The notes under the pieces: model-generated
Told to the model about the DNA's origin: nothing
What the model saw: only the letters and a program-made list of their open reading frames with translations
The model's database searches: none
IMG/VR virus record: IMGVR_UViG_3300035670_000510
Span: 1-41,145 of that record
From: a virus
Reading direction: 5' to 3' (one strand)
Length of the DNA stretch: 41,145 bases
Shown here: one piece after another, positions 9,709 to 18,103 of the stretch
Layout of the letters: every line of letters begins with the position of its first letter
Numbering within the stretch: position 1 is the first letter of the stretch
Made by a program: the position numbers and the translations under genes

Positions 9709-10410
9709 ATGTCTTTAGATGATCTATCTAAGGTAATAGAAAACGATACGCTACCGATAGACATAGCTGCAAATTACTTAACACTTTACTTAGGCGAAGA
9801 GGATTGGAATAAACACATTAACAAATTGTGGATTAACCTTGAAGCAAAGAATAAAAATTCCGAACTCTCAAAAGAGCAGATAAAAAATATAATTTCCTGC
9901 GCAATGCTTCTACCAACGGTAGAGAAAGTTACTATACCTGATCCGGTATATCAAATACTTTTTTGGTGTACAAGTTGGTCTCAACTTTCAGAAAGAAATT
10001 GGTTTCAGCTACTAAAGGAGGTTATTAAGAAGGATCTAATTATTCAAGAAAATAGAAAGAAACTTCTACAGTTGGGAATAATAGACCCTATTGACTACTC
10101 ACCACTAACAAGACAGGCTTATAACTGGCTTTATACAGAGTCTCAAAACTCTGGTGTAGTTACGGCAGAAAATTCATCCTTCATACAAAACAAAATGCAA
10201 AACCTAGTTAGAATCTATGGTGGAGCAGTTATATCTAATATATTTACAAATCACAAAAATAATATTCAAAAAGTCTACAACTGGAAGAGTGGGTATTTTT
10301 TTGAGAGGGAAATATACAATATATATAATGTAGATCAAATACAAAAAATTAAAAGTTTAGAGATTCAAAAACTCAATCCAAAATACATCAAAACAATCGC
10401 AAACAAATAA
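9709..10410 (+). CDS. Hypothetical protein, 233 aa
   Basis: ATG at 9709 follows AGAGG. The protein looks soluble and largely helical, with aromatic-rich central stretches ('YQILFWCTSWSQLSERNWF') and a Lys/Asn-rich C-terminus. It has no nucleotide-binding, metal-binding or membrane motif that I can recognise. It is the first gene after the terminator and is followed 12 bases later by the ribonucleotide reductase, so it is probably co-transcribed with the nucleotide genes. I make no functional call. Confidence 0.7.
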   Translation: MSLDDLSKVIENDTLPIDIAANYLTLYLGEEDWNKHINKLWINLEAKNKNSELSKEQIKNIISCAMLLPTVEKVTIPDPVYQILFWCTSWSQLSERNWFQLLKEVIKKDLIIQENRKKLLQLGIIDPIDYSPLTRQAYNWLYTESQNSGVVTAENSSFIQNKMQNLVRIYGGAVISNIFTNHKNNIQKVYNWKSGYFFEREIYNIYNVDQIQKIKSLEIQKLNPKYIKTIANK

Positions 10411-10422
10411 ACAGGAGATAAA

Positions 10423-12510
10423 ATGTCCACAGAAACAGCAGCAGAAAACATCACCAACAAAACCTCTTCAATATTTTCATTTCGTTTATCAGATGAATTC
10501 ATAGAACCCTATAAGACAAAAAAGGCTCCTTTTGGATATAGGGACGCAGGAGGAAATTCTGTTGGAGAAATTACTTTTCTTCGTACTTACTCAAGGCTAA
10601 AAGAAGATGGGACAAAAGAAACTTGGGTTGATGTATGTGAGCGAATAATTAACGGCATGTATTCACTACAAAAGGATCATTGCAAAAAGAGTCGACTACC
10701 ATGGAACGATGCAAAAGCACAAGCTAGCGCTAAAGAGGCTTTTGATCGTTTGTTTAACCTAAAGTGGACACCACCAGGTCGAGGACTTTGGATGATGGGA
10801 ACTCCTCTAGTCAACGTACAAAAAAACTCTGCTGCCTTACAAAACTGTGCATTTGTTTCTACTTCTGAAATGACAAAGCACAATCCGGCAAAACCTTTTG
10901 GTTTTTTAATGGAAGCTTCAATGTTGGGTGTTGGTGTAGGTTTTGATGATAAGGGCGCAGATAAAGAATTTTTTATTTATGAACCAGTAAAATCTGAAGT
11001 CGTGGAAGTTATCGAAGATAGTAGAGAGGGTTGGAGAGACGCAACCACTAGTTTAATTAACTCTTATCTCAGACCAGATCAAAATATCATTACATTTGAT
11101 TACAGTCAAATACGACCTCTTGGTTCTCCAATTAAAACTTTTGGTGGAACAGCATCTGGTCCAACACCTCTAATCAAATTACATGAAGCGATCAGAAAGA
11201 TTTTTACTGGCCGTAACGGAGATAAGCTGACAAGAAAAGACATAGCTGACATTGGCAACTTAATTGGTGTTTGTGTTGTATCTGGAAACGTAAGAAGATC
11301 CGCTGAACTACTTATTGGTAGAATGGATGATCCAGATTTTCTTAATTTAAAAAACGCCAGTGTATTTCCTGAAAGAAACTCTTATGATCCAGAAAACCCA
11401 GGTTGGGGTTGGATGTCTAATAATTCAGTTGAGACTTCTGTAGGACAAGACTTATCTCCTATTATTGAAGGTATTGCTCTTAATGGAGAACCTGGCGTTA
11501 TTTGGCTGGACATGTCGCGTAAGTATGGGCGTCTTGCTGATCCACCAAACAATAAGGACTGGCGTGTTGCTGGTTATAATCCATGCGCAGAGCAATCATT
11601 GGAAAGTTATGAGTGCTGCACTCTTGTTGAGACATACTTAAATCGTCATGAGAATCTAGAAGATTATAAGAGAACCCTTAAGTTTGCTTACCTATACGCA
11701 AAGACTGTTACACTACTTCCAACACATTGGGAAGAGACAAATGCGATTATGCAACGCAATCGTCGTATTGGAACTTCTATGTCTGGAGTAGCAAACTTTG
11801 CAGACATACATGGCCTTCCAGTTCTTAGGGATTGGATGGACACTGGGTATAACACTGTTAAGAATTATGATACTATTTATTCAGAATGGTTAGGTGTTCG
11901 TGAGTCAATTAAGATGACTACTGTTAAGCCATCAGGTACAGTTTCAATTCTTGCAGGAGAATCACCTGGTGTTCACTGGACTCCAGGCGGTAAATACTTT
12001 AACAGAGCAATCAGATTTTCTAACGAAGACCCAATGCTGCCTTTATTTAAGATGGCAAACTATAGAATCGAACCAGCTTCAGAATCTCCTGATACTACAT
12101 CTGTAGTTTTCTTTCCAATTAAGTCCGATGCAAAGAGAGCAGAAAAAGATGTAACTATTTTTGAAAAGATGTCTCTTGCTGCTGTTGCACAAAGATATTG
12201 GTCAGACAATTCTGTATCGGTTACAATTTCTTTTGATCCTGACGCAGAGTCTCAACATGTTGGTACAGTCTTGCATATGTATGATGGTCAATTAAAGACA
12301 GTTTCATTCTTACCACAAGGAAACTTTACCTACCCACAAATGCCCTATACACAAATAACAGAAGACGAATACAGGGAAGAGGGAGAGATGAAACTTTTCC
12401 CAATAGATTTTTCTGGAGTTTACGCTGGAATGGCTTCAGACGCAATTGGCGAGGCCTACTGCACGACAGATAGTTGTGAGATTAAGTTAATTACAGATAA
12501 TTTGAAGTAG
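10423..12510 (+). CDS. nrdJ: Class II (B12-dependent) ribonucleoside-triphosphate reductase, monomeric
   Basis: This enzyme reduces ribonucleotides to deoxyribonucleotides with adenosylcobalamin, supplying phage DNA synthesis. At 695 residues it fits the monomeric RTPR type (Lactobacillus leichmannii-like). Visible landmarks are C142 in 'LQNCAF' and C399 in 'YECCTL' as the reducible pair, C388 in 'NPCAEQ' as the expected thiyl-radical cysteine, and 'VKPSGTVSILAGESPGVHW' of the barrel core. C680 and C685 in 'CTTDSC' match the spacing of the C-terminal relay cysteines. The spacing of C388 and C399 equals that of C408 and C419 in the Lactobacillus enzyme. It leads an operon with ThyX and dCMP deaminase. 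Arg codons include CGT, CGC and CGA but no CGG. Confidence 0.95.
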   Translation: MSTETAAENITNKTSSIFSFRLSDEFIEPYKTKKAPFGYRDAGGNSVGEITFLRTYSRLKEDGTKETWVDVCERIINGMYSLQKDHCKKSRLPWNDAKAQASAKEAFDRLFNLKWTPPGRGLWMMGTPLVNVQKNSAALQNCAFVSTSEMTKHNPAKPFGFLMEASMLGVGVGFDDKGADKEFFIYEPVKSEVVEVIEDSREGWRDATTSLINSYLRPDQNIITFDYSQIRPLGSPIKTFGGTASGPTPLIKLHEAIRKIFTGRNGDKLTRKDIADIGNLIGVCVVSGNVRRSAELLIGRMDDPDFLNLKNASVFPERNSYDPENPGWGWMSNNSVETSVGQDLSPIIEGIALNGEPGVIWLDMSRKYGRLADPPNNKDWRVAGYNPCAEQSLESYECCTLVETYLNRHENLEDYKRTLKFAYLYAKTVTLLPTHWEETNAIMQRNRRIGTSMSGVANFADIHGLPVLRDWMDTGYNTVKNYDTIYSEWLGVRESIKMTTVKPSGTVSILAGESPGVHWTPGGKYFNRAIRFSNEDPMLPLFKMANYRIEPASESPDTTSVVFFPIKSDAKRAEKDVTIFEKMSLAAVAQRYWSDNSVSVTISFDPDAESQHVGTVLHMYDGQLKTVSFLPQGNFTYPQMPYTQITEDEYREEGEMKLFPIDFSGVYAGMASDAIGEAYCTTDSCEIKLITDNLK

Positions 12511-12516
12511 GTTATA

Positions 12517-12870
12517 ATGGCAGAAGGTGACGAGGAAAAAGATTTTGATAAAATATTTTCTGAAATCATTGAACTTTCAAACATAGATGACTTTGATTCA
12601 ATAATAGAATCAGAAGTTTTTAAAACAGTTAAAGATTACATGTTAATGGTTTCTTCCTTTAATGAGTTTAACCATCATATTAATAGTTTGATATTTTCTG
12701 TTCTAGAAAAAATAGACTTAAACATAAGTGAAGAAGCCCGTGAAATTCTTGGAACTATATATAAATTGATTATTGATTTCAATGATATTATGGTAGAATT
12801 AGAAGAAGAAGAATTTGATTTAGATGATGATGAAGGTTTTTCATTTGATGATGAAGATGAGGATGAATAA
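12517..12870 (+). CDS. Very acidic small protein, 117 aa
   Basis: ATG lies six bases after the nrdJ stop. The protein is helical and strongly acidic throughout, ending in a Glu/Asp run (residues 92-117, mostly D and E). No family is recognised. Such acidic tails occur in DNA mimics and in partners of basic proteins, but nothing here proves either role. It lies between nrdJ and thyX and is probably co-expressed with them. Confidence 0.75.
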   Translation: MAEGDEEKDFDKIFSEIIELSNIDDFDSIIESEVFKTVKDYMLMVSSFNEFNHHINSLIFSVLEKIDLNISEEAREILGTIYKLIIDFNDIMVELEEEEFDLDDDEGFSFDDEDEDE

Positions 12871-12875
12871 GAAAA

Positions 12876-13622
12876 ATGTATAGTGATGATTTGATTGGCA
12901 CAGAATTGGTATCTGAGCTAGAGGAAGAAGATATCGTATACGTCTTGGATAAAGGTTACGTAAGGCTTGTTGATCATATGGGTAGTGATCTGTCTGTGGT
13001 TAATGCGGCTAGAGCTTCTTTCGCAAAAGAGTCAAAAGAAATGACATCAAAAGATGGTAAGCTAATAGATTACCTAGCAAGAGAAAACCATATGTCACCA
13101 TTTAGGCACGCTTTTCTTACTTTTGAATTTAAAGCACCTTTAATGGTTGCTCGTCAACATTGGAAATATGTAGTTGGTTCTGATCACACTATGGATTCTT
13201 GGAATGAGTCATCAAGAAGATATGTAACAATGGATCCAGAATTCTATATTCCATCTAACACAGGATGGAGAAAAGCCGCAGAAGATAAAAAGCAGGGGTC
13301 AGATGGTCCAGTAGAAACATGGACAGGGTCTATTATGACAACTGAGTTAGTGAAATATATAGAGCAAGGCGAAGCTTTATACAACATGGCAATGGAGAGT
13401 GGTGTGACGCCAGAACAGGCTAGGCTGTTTTTGCCTGCCTACGGCATGTATGTTGTATATAGATGGTCTTGCAGCCTGCAATCTGCTTGCTTATTCTTAA
13501 ATCAAAGATTAGCTGAAGACTCCCAGGTGGAGATACAAGAATATGCTAAAGCAGTTTATAGGTTGACTCAACCAAAATACCCTGTGACGATTTCAAGATT
13601 GGTTGATATAGCCAATGCTTAA
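12876..13622 (+). CDS. thyX: Flavin-dependent thymidylate synthase
   Basis: ThyX converts dUMP to dTMP using methylene-tetrahydrofolate and FAD. The 248-residue length is typical. The signature region is visible as 'HMSPFRHAFLTFEFKAPL' followed by 'ARQHWKYV' and 'WNESSRRY' (near residues 90-117). The latter is the S-x(3)-RY end of the ThyX motif, and the RHR portion is replaced by a longer HWKYVVGSDH-type insert. It sits with nrdJ and dCMP deaminase in a dTTP-supply cluster. Its last eight bases overlap the ATG of the small membrane gene at 13615. Confidence 0.93.
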   Translation: MYSDDLIGTELVSELEEEDIVYVLDKGYVRLVDHMGSDLSVVNAARASFAKESKEMTSKDGKLIDYLARENHMSPFRHAFLTFEFKAPLMVARQHWKYVVGSDHTMDSWNESSRRYVTMDPEFYIPSNTGWRKAAEDKKQGSDGPVETWTGSIMTTELVKYIEQGEALYNMAMESGVTPEQARLFLPAYGMYVVYRWSCSLQSACLFLNQRLAEDSQVEIQEYAKAVYRLTQPKYPVTISRLVDIANA

Positions 13623-13785
13623 TATTATATTGTCTAGTATTGCTTTTACTTTTTTGATCAACTGGGCTATAAGCCTACACGTAACAATACCAACAGTTAA
13701 AGAAAAGAATATAAAAAGTCGTTTAATTATTCTTGTATATTTAATAGTTTTTATTGCTGGATTAATAATTTTATCACAAACATGA
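13615..13785 (+). CDS. Small two-span membrane protein, 56 aa
   Basis: ATG at 13615 lies within the last codons of thyX, and the stop at 13783-13785 overlaps the next ATG (ATGA), so the frame is tightly tucked between two real genes. The product has two hydrophobic helices (about residues 4-24 and 38-54) joined by a basic loop (KEKNIKSR). Its size and topology are holin-like, but it is embedded in a nucleotide operon and not next to the endolysin. The function is unknown. Confidence 0.7.
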   Translation: MLNIILSSIAFTFLINWAISLHVTIPTVKEKNIKSRLIILVYLIVFIAGLIILSQT

Positions 13786-14228
13786 ATGTAACAAGAAAAG
13801 ACGTGCAATATATGGATATGTGTATTGCAGTTTCTCAAATTTTTTCTACATGCGCTAAAAGAAAGTACGCAGCAGTTTTAGTAGACGAAAACGGTCATGT
13901 TATTGGAATGGGTTACAATGGTGGTCCTAAGGGTTTTCCTCATTGTGAAGACGGAGGCTGCCCAAGGCTTAAGGAAAATTCTGCTAACGGATCAATATAT
14001 GATAATTGTATAGCTATTCATGCAGAAGCAAATGCAATTATACATTCTGATTATAGTTCTAATCCAAAAAAAATATACGTTAATGGACCTCCATGTTTTT
14101 CTTGTGCTAAACTCATAGCAAATAGTACAATAACTGATGTATACTATATGTCAGATAGCTCTTATAAAAATTGGGAAGAAGTTAAAACCTTCTTGTCGAA
14201 GGCAAATGTTAGGACTCACGAAATATAA
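13782..14228 (+). CDS. dCMP deaminase (zinc-dependent cytidine/deoxycytidylate deaminase family)
   Basis: It deaminates dCMP to dUMP, the substrate of the adjacent ThyX. The 148-residue protein shows the zinc site: H80 and E82 in 'HAEANAI', and C105 and C108 in 'PPCFSC'. The fold start 'AKRKYAAVLVDENG' and 'GMGYNGGP' are typical of ComEB/dCMP deaminases. ATG at 13782 overlaps the preceding stop by four bases, indicating translational coupling. An additional Cys/His group (HCEDGGCP) is also normal for this family. Confidence 0.92.
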   Translation: MNVTRKDVQYMDMCIAVSQIFSTCAKRKYAAVLVDENGHVIGMGYNGGPKGFPHCEDGGCPRLKENSANGSIYDNCIAIHAEANAIIHSDYSSNPKKIYVNGPPCFSCAKLIANSTITDVYYMSDSSYKNWEEVKTFLSKANVRTHEI

Positions 14229-14473
14229 TGCCAGCTTCAAAGTTAAATTATATAGTTGTTTACAAAAACCATAGTCAGGTTTATGGTTGTTCTTCAAAAA
14301 AAATAGCTGTAGAATCAGCTCCTCCAGAAGGTTTTACCGAAGAAGACAAGCAGATCTTGTTTATTAATATGGAGCCAGACACTAATGACCTTTGTGTTTA
14401 TCCAGTAGAAAATAAACTAGAAGAAGAAAATATTACAACAAAAAAAAGACAGAAAGAAAAGCAAAGTGAGTAA
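14228..14473 (+). CDS. Hypothetical protein, 81 aa
   Basis: ATG overlaps the dCMP deaminase stop by one base (TAATG). The N-terminal half is beta-like ('LNYIVVYKNHSQVYGC'), while the C-terminal third is charged and ends in a Lys/Glu-rich tail (KKRQKEKQSE). No family is recognised. It is the first of three small overlapping genes of unknown function downstream of the dNTP operon. Confidence 0.6.
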   Translation: MPASKLNYIVVYKNHSQVYGCSSKKIAVESAPPEGFTEEDKQILFINMEPDTNDLCVYPVENKLEEENITTKKRQKEKQSE

Positions 14474-14711
14474 GAAGACAAGTCAAAAGAAGAAGGTTAG
14501 CGTTAGGCTTTCTCCTGGAGAAGCGGTTGTCGTTGCTGACATAGCAATTTTTGAACACATAATCGAAACCTATAATTCTTTTGGTGATTCAGAAGAAAAT
14601 GAAGAAAATAAAGATAGTTGGTACAGCGTTGCTTCCCAAATCTATGAATGGGTAAACAATACTTACAATTCTGTAGAAAGCGAAAATGAAGTTGAAGAAC
14701 AAGATTGGTGA
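14466..14711 (+). CDS. Hypothetical protein, 81 aa, GTG start
   Basis: A GTG start inside the end of the previous gene is supported by the frame and by AAAGAAAAG just upstream. The protein has a basic N-terminus ('SKKTSQKKKVSVRLSPGEA') and an acidic C-terminal half. 'VRLSPGEAVVVADIAIFEH' resembles a small DNA- or protein-binding helix pair but no family can be named. Confidence 0.55.
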   Translation: MSKKTSQKKKVSVRLSPGEAVVVADIAIFEHIIETYNSFGDSEENEENKDSWYSVASQIYEWVNNTYNSVESENEVEEQDW

Positions 14712-14958
14712 GAATATATTTCCAATACTATGTTTGTCTTTAGGCATTTATATTGTTTACTCTACTTTGAAAAACAATATAAAGCCTAATTTAATAACAA
14801 AAAATCAGGCTGATAAAGTACAGTACTCTAACAGATTAATAGAATTTTATGATTCTGAAAATATAGAAGAAATATATAAAAAATATCAAGAATATGTTGA
14901 TTTTGGAATCAGTGCTAAAGATGCATTTATTATGTTGACGGAAGATAAAAACATATGA
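14686..14958 (+). CDS. Small protein with N-terminal membrane anchor, 90 aa
   Basis: ATG lies within the last 26 bases of the previous gene. One hydrophobic segment (about residues 10-26, 'NIFPILCLSLGIYIVYS') follows a basic start. The remainder is a charged, Tyr/Asn-rich cytoplasmic or periplasmic domain. Its stop overlaps the next glycosyltransferase start by four bases. The function is unknown. Confidence 0.55.
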   Translation: MKLKNKIGENIFPILCLSLGIYIVYSTLKNNIKPNLITKNQADKVQYSNRLIEFYDSENIEEIYKKYQEYVDFGISAKDAFIMLTEDKNI

Positions 14959-15773
14959 CTATAGATCTATGTGTAGTTAATCACAATACACGACCCATGC
15001 TGCAAAGGTTTTTGGAGAATTTGCATGCTGATACCAAGTCTCCAAATGGCGCGCTCGTTAAAAACTGGAATCTTTATATAACAGATAATGATTCTACAGA
15101 TGACTTTATACCTTGGATTAGGCAGAGCGAAGAAAAATACTCAATAGACAGATTATACTTACGTGAAAACATAGGATATTCAGCTGCCGTAAACATGATG
15201 GCAAGTAAATCTAATTCTGAGATTATAGGAATATTAAACGGCGATGTATGGATGAAAACAGAGGACTGTATAAAGATTGAAAAAATATTTAATGATAATC
15301 CAGACATACATATATTGGGTCCAAAACAAAGGGATGAGAACGGATATATAACTCATGCAGGAATTGTAGGGACTAACACATCTCCAAAACACAGGGGTTG
15401 GCGCGAACATGACCCTAATGATCTATTATATAAAGACAGAATAGAATGCGTAACAGTATCCGGCTCTGCTTACTTTGTAAGAAGAAGCGTTTGGGAGTCA
15501 TTGACCAATGATAGTAAGTATAAAGAAATGTACCCAGATGCAATAGGGGCTTTCCTTCCTACTCCTCACTATTATGAAGAAACATGGTGCTCATATTTTG
15601 CTAGGCACATGGGCTATAATGTTGTATATGATGGTTCAGTTTCTATAGGTCACAGCTGGCATGCTTCTACTCCAAGACCTGGAGAAGGGGTCAGTAGGGC
15701 TGATCAGTATTTCCCAATAAGCAGGGAAATTTTCAGGAAAGCGTGTGACTATATTGGGATAGAAAGAGACTAA
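14955..15773 (+). CDS. Family 2 glycosyltransferase (GT-A fold)
   Basis: A 272-residue GT2-type enzyme. The N-terminal 'IDLCVVNHNTRPMLQRFL' strand-loop-helix, 'ITDNDSTDD' and 'LRENIGYSAAVN' are typical of rhamnosyl- and WsaF-like GT2 enzymes, and 'ILNGDVWM' is the DxD-like metal site (NGD). A later 'SGSAYFVRRSVWE' fits the acceptor region. It likely transfers a sugar from an NDP-sugar to a glycan; donor and acceptor are not visible. It is one of several sugar genes in the window, including an RmlB-like dehydratase at 17010. Confidence 0.85.
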   Translation: MTIDLCVVNHNTRPMLQRFLENLHADTKSPNGALVKNWNLYITDNDSTDDFIPWIRQSEEKYSIDRLYLRENIGYSAAVNMMASKSNSEIIGILNGDVWMKTEDCIKIEKIFNDNPDIHILGPKQRDENGYITHAGIVGTNTSPKHRGWREHDPNDLLYKDRIECVTVSGSAYFVRRSVWESLTNDSKYKEMYPDAIGAFLPTPHYYEETWCSYFARHMGYNVVYDGSVSIGHSWHASTPRPGEGVSRADQYFPISREIFRKACDYIGIERD

Positions 15774-15796
15774 CTCAATAGTCTAAAGGAGATAAA

Positions 15797-16195
15797 ATGA
15801 ATAATGAAAATAGCGTTTATTATTATAATGCAGAAGTTAAAAAAGTTATTGATGGTGATACCTTCGATATTATTATTGACTTGGGTTTTGATACTTTTCG
15901 TAAAGGTAGGGTTCGCTTATTTGGCGTCAATACTCCAGAAAGCAGAACTAGAAATCTAGAAGAAAAAAAGATGGGCCTAGCAGCTAAAGAATTTTCCGAT
16001 CAGTGGTTAACAGCAGCTAATTATAAAGTTAAGATAGAAACTATTCTTGACAAGAATGAAAAGTATGGAAGAATTTTAGCACGTGTTTGGAACGAATCAG
16101 GCCAGTGTTTAAATACGGATATAGTTGCATCTGGTTTGGCTAGAGAGTATTATGGTGTTGGAGATAAGACATTTACAGAATTTAAGAAAGATTAG
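15797..16195 (+). CDS. Thermonuclease-like (SNase/TNase) protein
   Basis: A compact 132-residue staphylococcal-nuclease-fold protein. The core 'VIDGDTFDIIIDLG' carries the calcium-binding acidic residues, 'RVRLFGVNTPE' the first catalytic Arg and Glu, and 'KYGRILARVW' the second Arg. There is no signal peptide, unlike secreted nucleases, so it acts inside the host or is released at lysis. A clear AAAGGAG site precedes ATG 15797. It may help degrade host nucleic acid for nucleotide recycling, which fits the neighbouring nucleotide genes. Confidence 0.88.
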   Translation: MNNENSVYYYNAEVKKVIDGDTFDIIIDLGFDTFRKGRVRLFGVNTPESRTRNLEEKKMGLAAKEFSDQWLTAANYKVKIETILDKNEKYGRILARVWNESGQCLNTDIVASGLAREYYGVGDKTFTEFKKD

Positions 16196-16196
16196 A

Positions 16197-16601
16197 ATGC
16201 AAACATTTTTACCATATCCAGATTTTGCCAAGTCAGTTAAAGTTTTAGATTATCGTCGGTTAGGAAAGCAACGTGTTGAAACATTTCAGGTTCTTAATAT
16301 ATTACTCGACAGAACGCCTACGAAAGGTTGGCGTAACCATCCAGTTACTCGTATGTGGGATGGGTACGAAGAAGCACTAAAGCTCTATCAAAACTACACT
16401 ATTCTAGAGTGGATAGATCGCGGTTATAATAACAATATGTTATTTGAAAATATTAATCACAAAGAAATTGTTTATCCCCCTTGGTTTGGCAGTGAAGAAT
16501 TTCATAAGTCACATAGATCAAACTTGCTAAGAAAAGATTATGAATATTACTCACAATATTTTGACGAACCATCAGATTTAGAGTATTATTGGCCAGTATG
16601 A
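16197..16601 (+). CDS. Pyrimidine-dimer glycosylase-type (Pyr_excise, MSMEG_6728-like) protein
   Basis: ATG at 16197 is preferred over longer in-frame options because it follows the SNase stop directly and starts the family's characteristic 'MQTFLPYPDF'. The next landmark 'VLDYRRLGKQRVET' is the conserved N-terminal motif, and 'NHPVTRMWDGY' follows. The 134-residue protein is related to DNA glycosylase/lyases acting on pyrimidine dimers, a family frequent in actinobacteria and their phages. It contains CGG at 16257 (Arg21), the only in-frame CGG in the window without a frame break. Its Arg codons (CGT, CGC, CGG) are richer in CGN than those of its neighbours, hinting at recent acquisition. 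Confidence 0.85.
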   Translation: MQTFLPYPDFAKSVKVLDYRRLGKQRVETFQVLNILLDRTPTKGWRNHPVTRMWDGYEEALKLYQNYTILEWIDRGYNNNMLFENINHKEIVYPPWFGSEEFHKSHRSNLLRKDYEYYSQYFDEPSDLEYYWPV

Positions 16602-16999
16602 GCATTACAGTTTACTTAGCAGGAGCCATGGATTATGTTGGTGACTACGCTGTTAGATGGAGGGAATCGGCAACTAAATCTTTAAATTTTAGGGGCTATA
16701 AAGTTTTGGATCCTACTTCTATTCCAGAAGAAGATGGCATGTCTCCAGAGGAGATAGCCCAGAAAAACATGTTTATGCAGAAAAAGTCTGATATTCTGTT
16801 GGTTGAATACATGTTAGAAGATAGAGCATATATAGGGACGGACTTTGAGATGGCTTGGGCCAAAATTCACGGACAACCATGTATAGTGATGTGTTCAGAG
16901 CAAAATAAAAATCGCCCATACATGAAATATATGGCTACAAAACTTGCAGATGACCTAGAAAGCGCTATAGAATATATAGCAACTCACTACCCAATTTAA
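16598..16999 (+). CDS. Nucleoside 2-deoxyribosyltransferase-like protein
   Basis: ATG at 16598 overlaps the previous stop (ATGA) and is preferred over a TTG three codons earlier. The 133-residue protein has the family pattern: 'VYLAGAMDY' at the N-terminus, 'VLDPTSIPEEDG' at the ligand loop, 'SDILLVEYM' and 'GTDFEMAWA' with the likely nucleophilic Glu, then 'QPCIVMC'. Members exchange bases on deoxynucleosides or hydrolyse the N-glycosidic bond, so it may salvage nucleotides. Substrate specificity cannot be read from the sequence. Confidence 0.8.
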   Translation: MSITVYLAGAMDYVGDYAVRWRESATKSLNFRGYKVLDPTSIPEEDGMSPEEIAQKNMFMQKKSDILLVEYMLEDRAYIGTDFEMAWAKIHGQPCIVMCSEQNKNRPYMKYMATKLADDLESAIEYIATHYPI

Positions 17000-17009
17000 T
17001 AGGAGAATA

Positions 17010-18017
17010 ATGAAAAGGGTTTTACTAACTGGAGCTGGTGGATTTGTTGGCCACCATACTCTTGAGCATATTTTAAAGACAACAGACTGGAATATTGTTA
17101 TTACTGATTCCTTTAGGCATCGTGGTATTACAGATAGAATTACTTCAATAAAATGTTGGGACGATGAGAAGCATAGGGTTCAGTTAATAACACACGATCT
17201 AACTGTACCCTTTTCTGATGTAATGATTAAAGAGATGGGTCATATTGATTATATTATTTCAATGGCTTCTGACTCTCATGTAGATAGATCAATTACTGAT
17301 CCAGCTCCATTTATTACAAATAATGTTTCCTTAATAGTTAACATGCTTGAACTATCAAGAAAAGTAAATCCAGAAATTTTCTTACAAGTATCTACAGATG
17401 AAGTTTATGGTCCAGCCCCAATGGGCTATGCACATAAGGAATGGGATACGATACTTCCGTCTAATCCATATTCTGCTTCTAAGGCAGCTCAAGAAGCCGT
17501 GTGTATATCTTATTGGAGGACATTTGGTGTTCCTGTTGTAATTACAAATACAATGAATATTATTGGTGAGCGTCAAGATCCAGAAAAGTTTATTCCAAAA
17601 GTTATGTATTCGTTGGAAAAAAATATACCAATGACAATTCACGGCACAGAAGAAAATATTGGTTCAAGATATTATCTTCATGCAAGAAATCAAGCTGACG
17701 CTTTAGTGTTTATTCTTAAAAATCTTCCACCAGTAGCTTATCCAAATGCTGATAGGCCAGACAAATATCATATTGTTGGAGAAAGAGAAATTGACAATCT
17801 AACTATGGCAAAGATGGTGGCGTTTTATTGGGGTAAAGAACTCAAGTATGTCCTAGAAGACTTCCATACAACAAGGCCAGGACATGACCTTCGTTATGCA
17901 CTTGATGGTAAGAAGCTATCTGACGCTGGTTGGGTGCCACCAATGTCATTAGAAAAGTCTTTACAAACCACAGTTGAGTGGACTAAGAGCCACCCTGAAT
18001 GGTTGTGGAGAAATTAG
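17010..18017 (+). CDS. NAD-dependent epimerase/dehydratase, dTDP-glucose 4,6-dehydratase-like
   Basis: An extended short-chain dehydrogenase of 335 residues. The N-terminal 'LLTGAGGFVGHH' is the GxxGxxG NAD site, 'VSTDEVYGP' contains the Thr-Asp-Glu typical of RmlB-type dehydratases, and 'YSASKAAQE' supplies the YxxxK catalytic pair. It likely makes a 4-keto-6-deoxy NDP-sugar or a related sugar for the phage-encoded glycosyltransferases. An AGGAG site lies just before ATG 17010. It is the last gene before the isolated promoter at 18027. Confidence 0.9.
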   Translation: MKRVLLTGAGGFVGHHTLEHILKTTDWNIVITDSFRHRGITDRITSIKCWDDEKHRVQLITHDLTVPFSDVMIKEMGHIDYIISMASDSHVDRSITDPAPFITNNVSLIVNMLELSRKVNPEIFLQVSTDEVYGPAPMGYAHKEWDTILPSNPYSASKAAQEAVCISYWRTFGVPVVITNTMNIIGERQDPEKFIPKVMYSLEKNIPMTIHGTEENIGSRYYLHARNQADALVFILKNLPPVAYPNADRPDKYHIVGEREIDNLTMAKMVAFYWGKELKYVLEDFHTTRPGHDLRYALDGKKLSDAGWVPPMSLEKSLQTTVEWTKSHPEWLWRN

Positions 18018-18026
18018 GAATACAGG

Positions 18027-18055
18027 TTGATTTGATCAACTGATATTGATATACT
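18027..18055 (+). promoter_or_regulatory. Strong sigma70-type promoter
   Basis: TTGATT (18027-18032) and TATACT (18050-18055) are separated by 17 bases. The transcript would start near 18062, and a short hairpin (GGCTTTTAGCC at 18075-18085) precedes the AAGGAAAAT ribosome site of the 60-aa gene. Confidence 0.8.
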
Positions 18056-18103
18056 AAACAATGTAATACAAACCGGCTTTTAGCCACTAAAAAAAGGAAA
18101 ATA

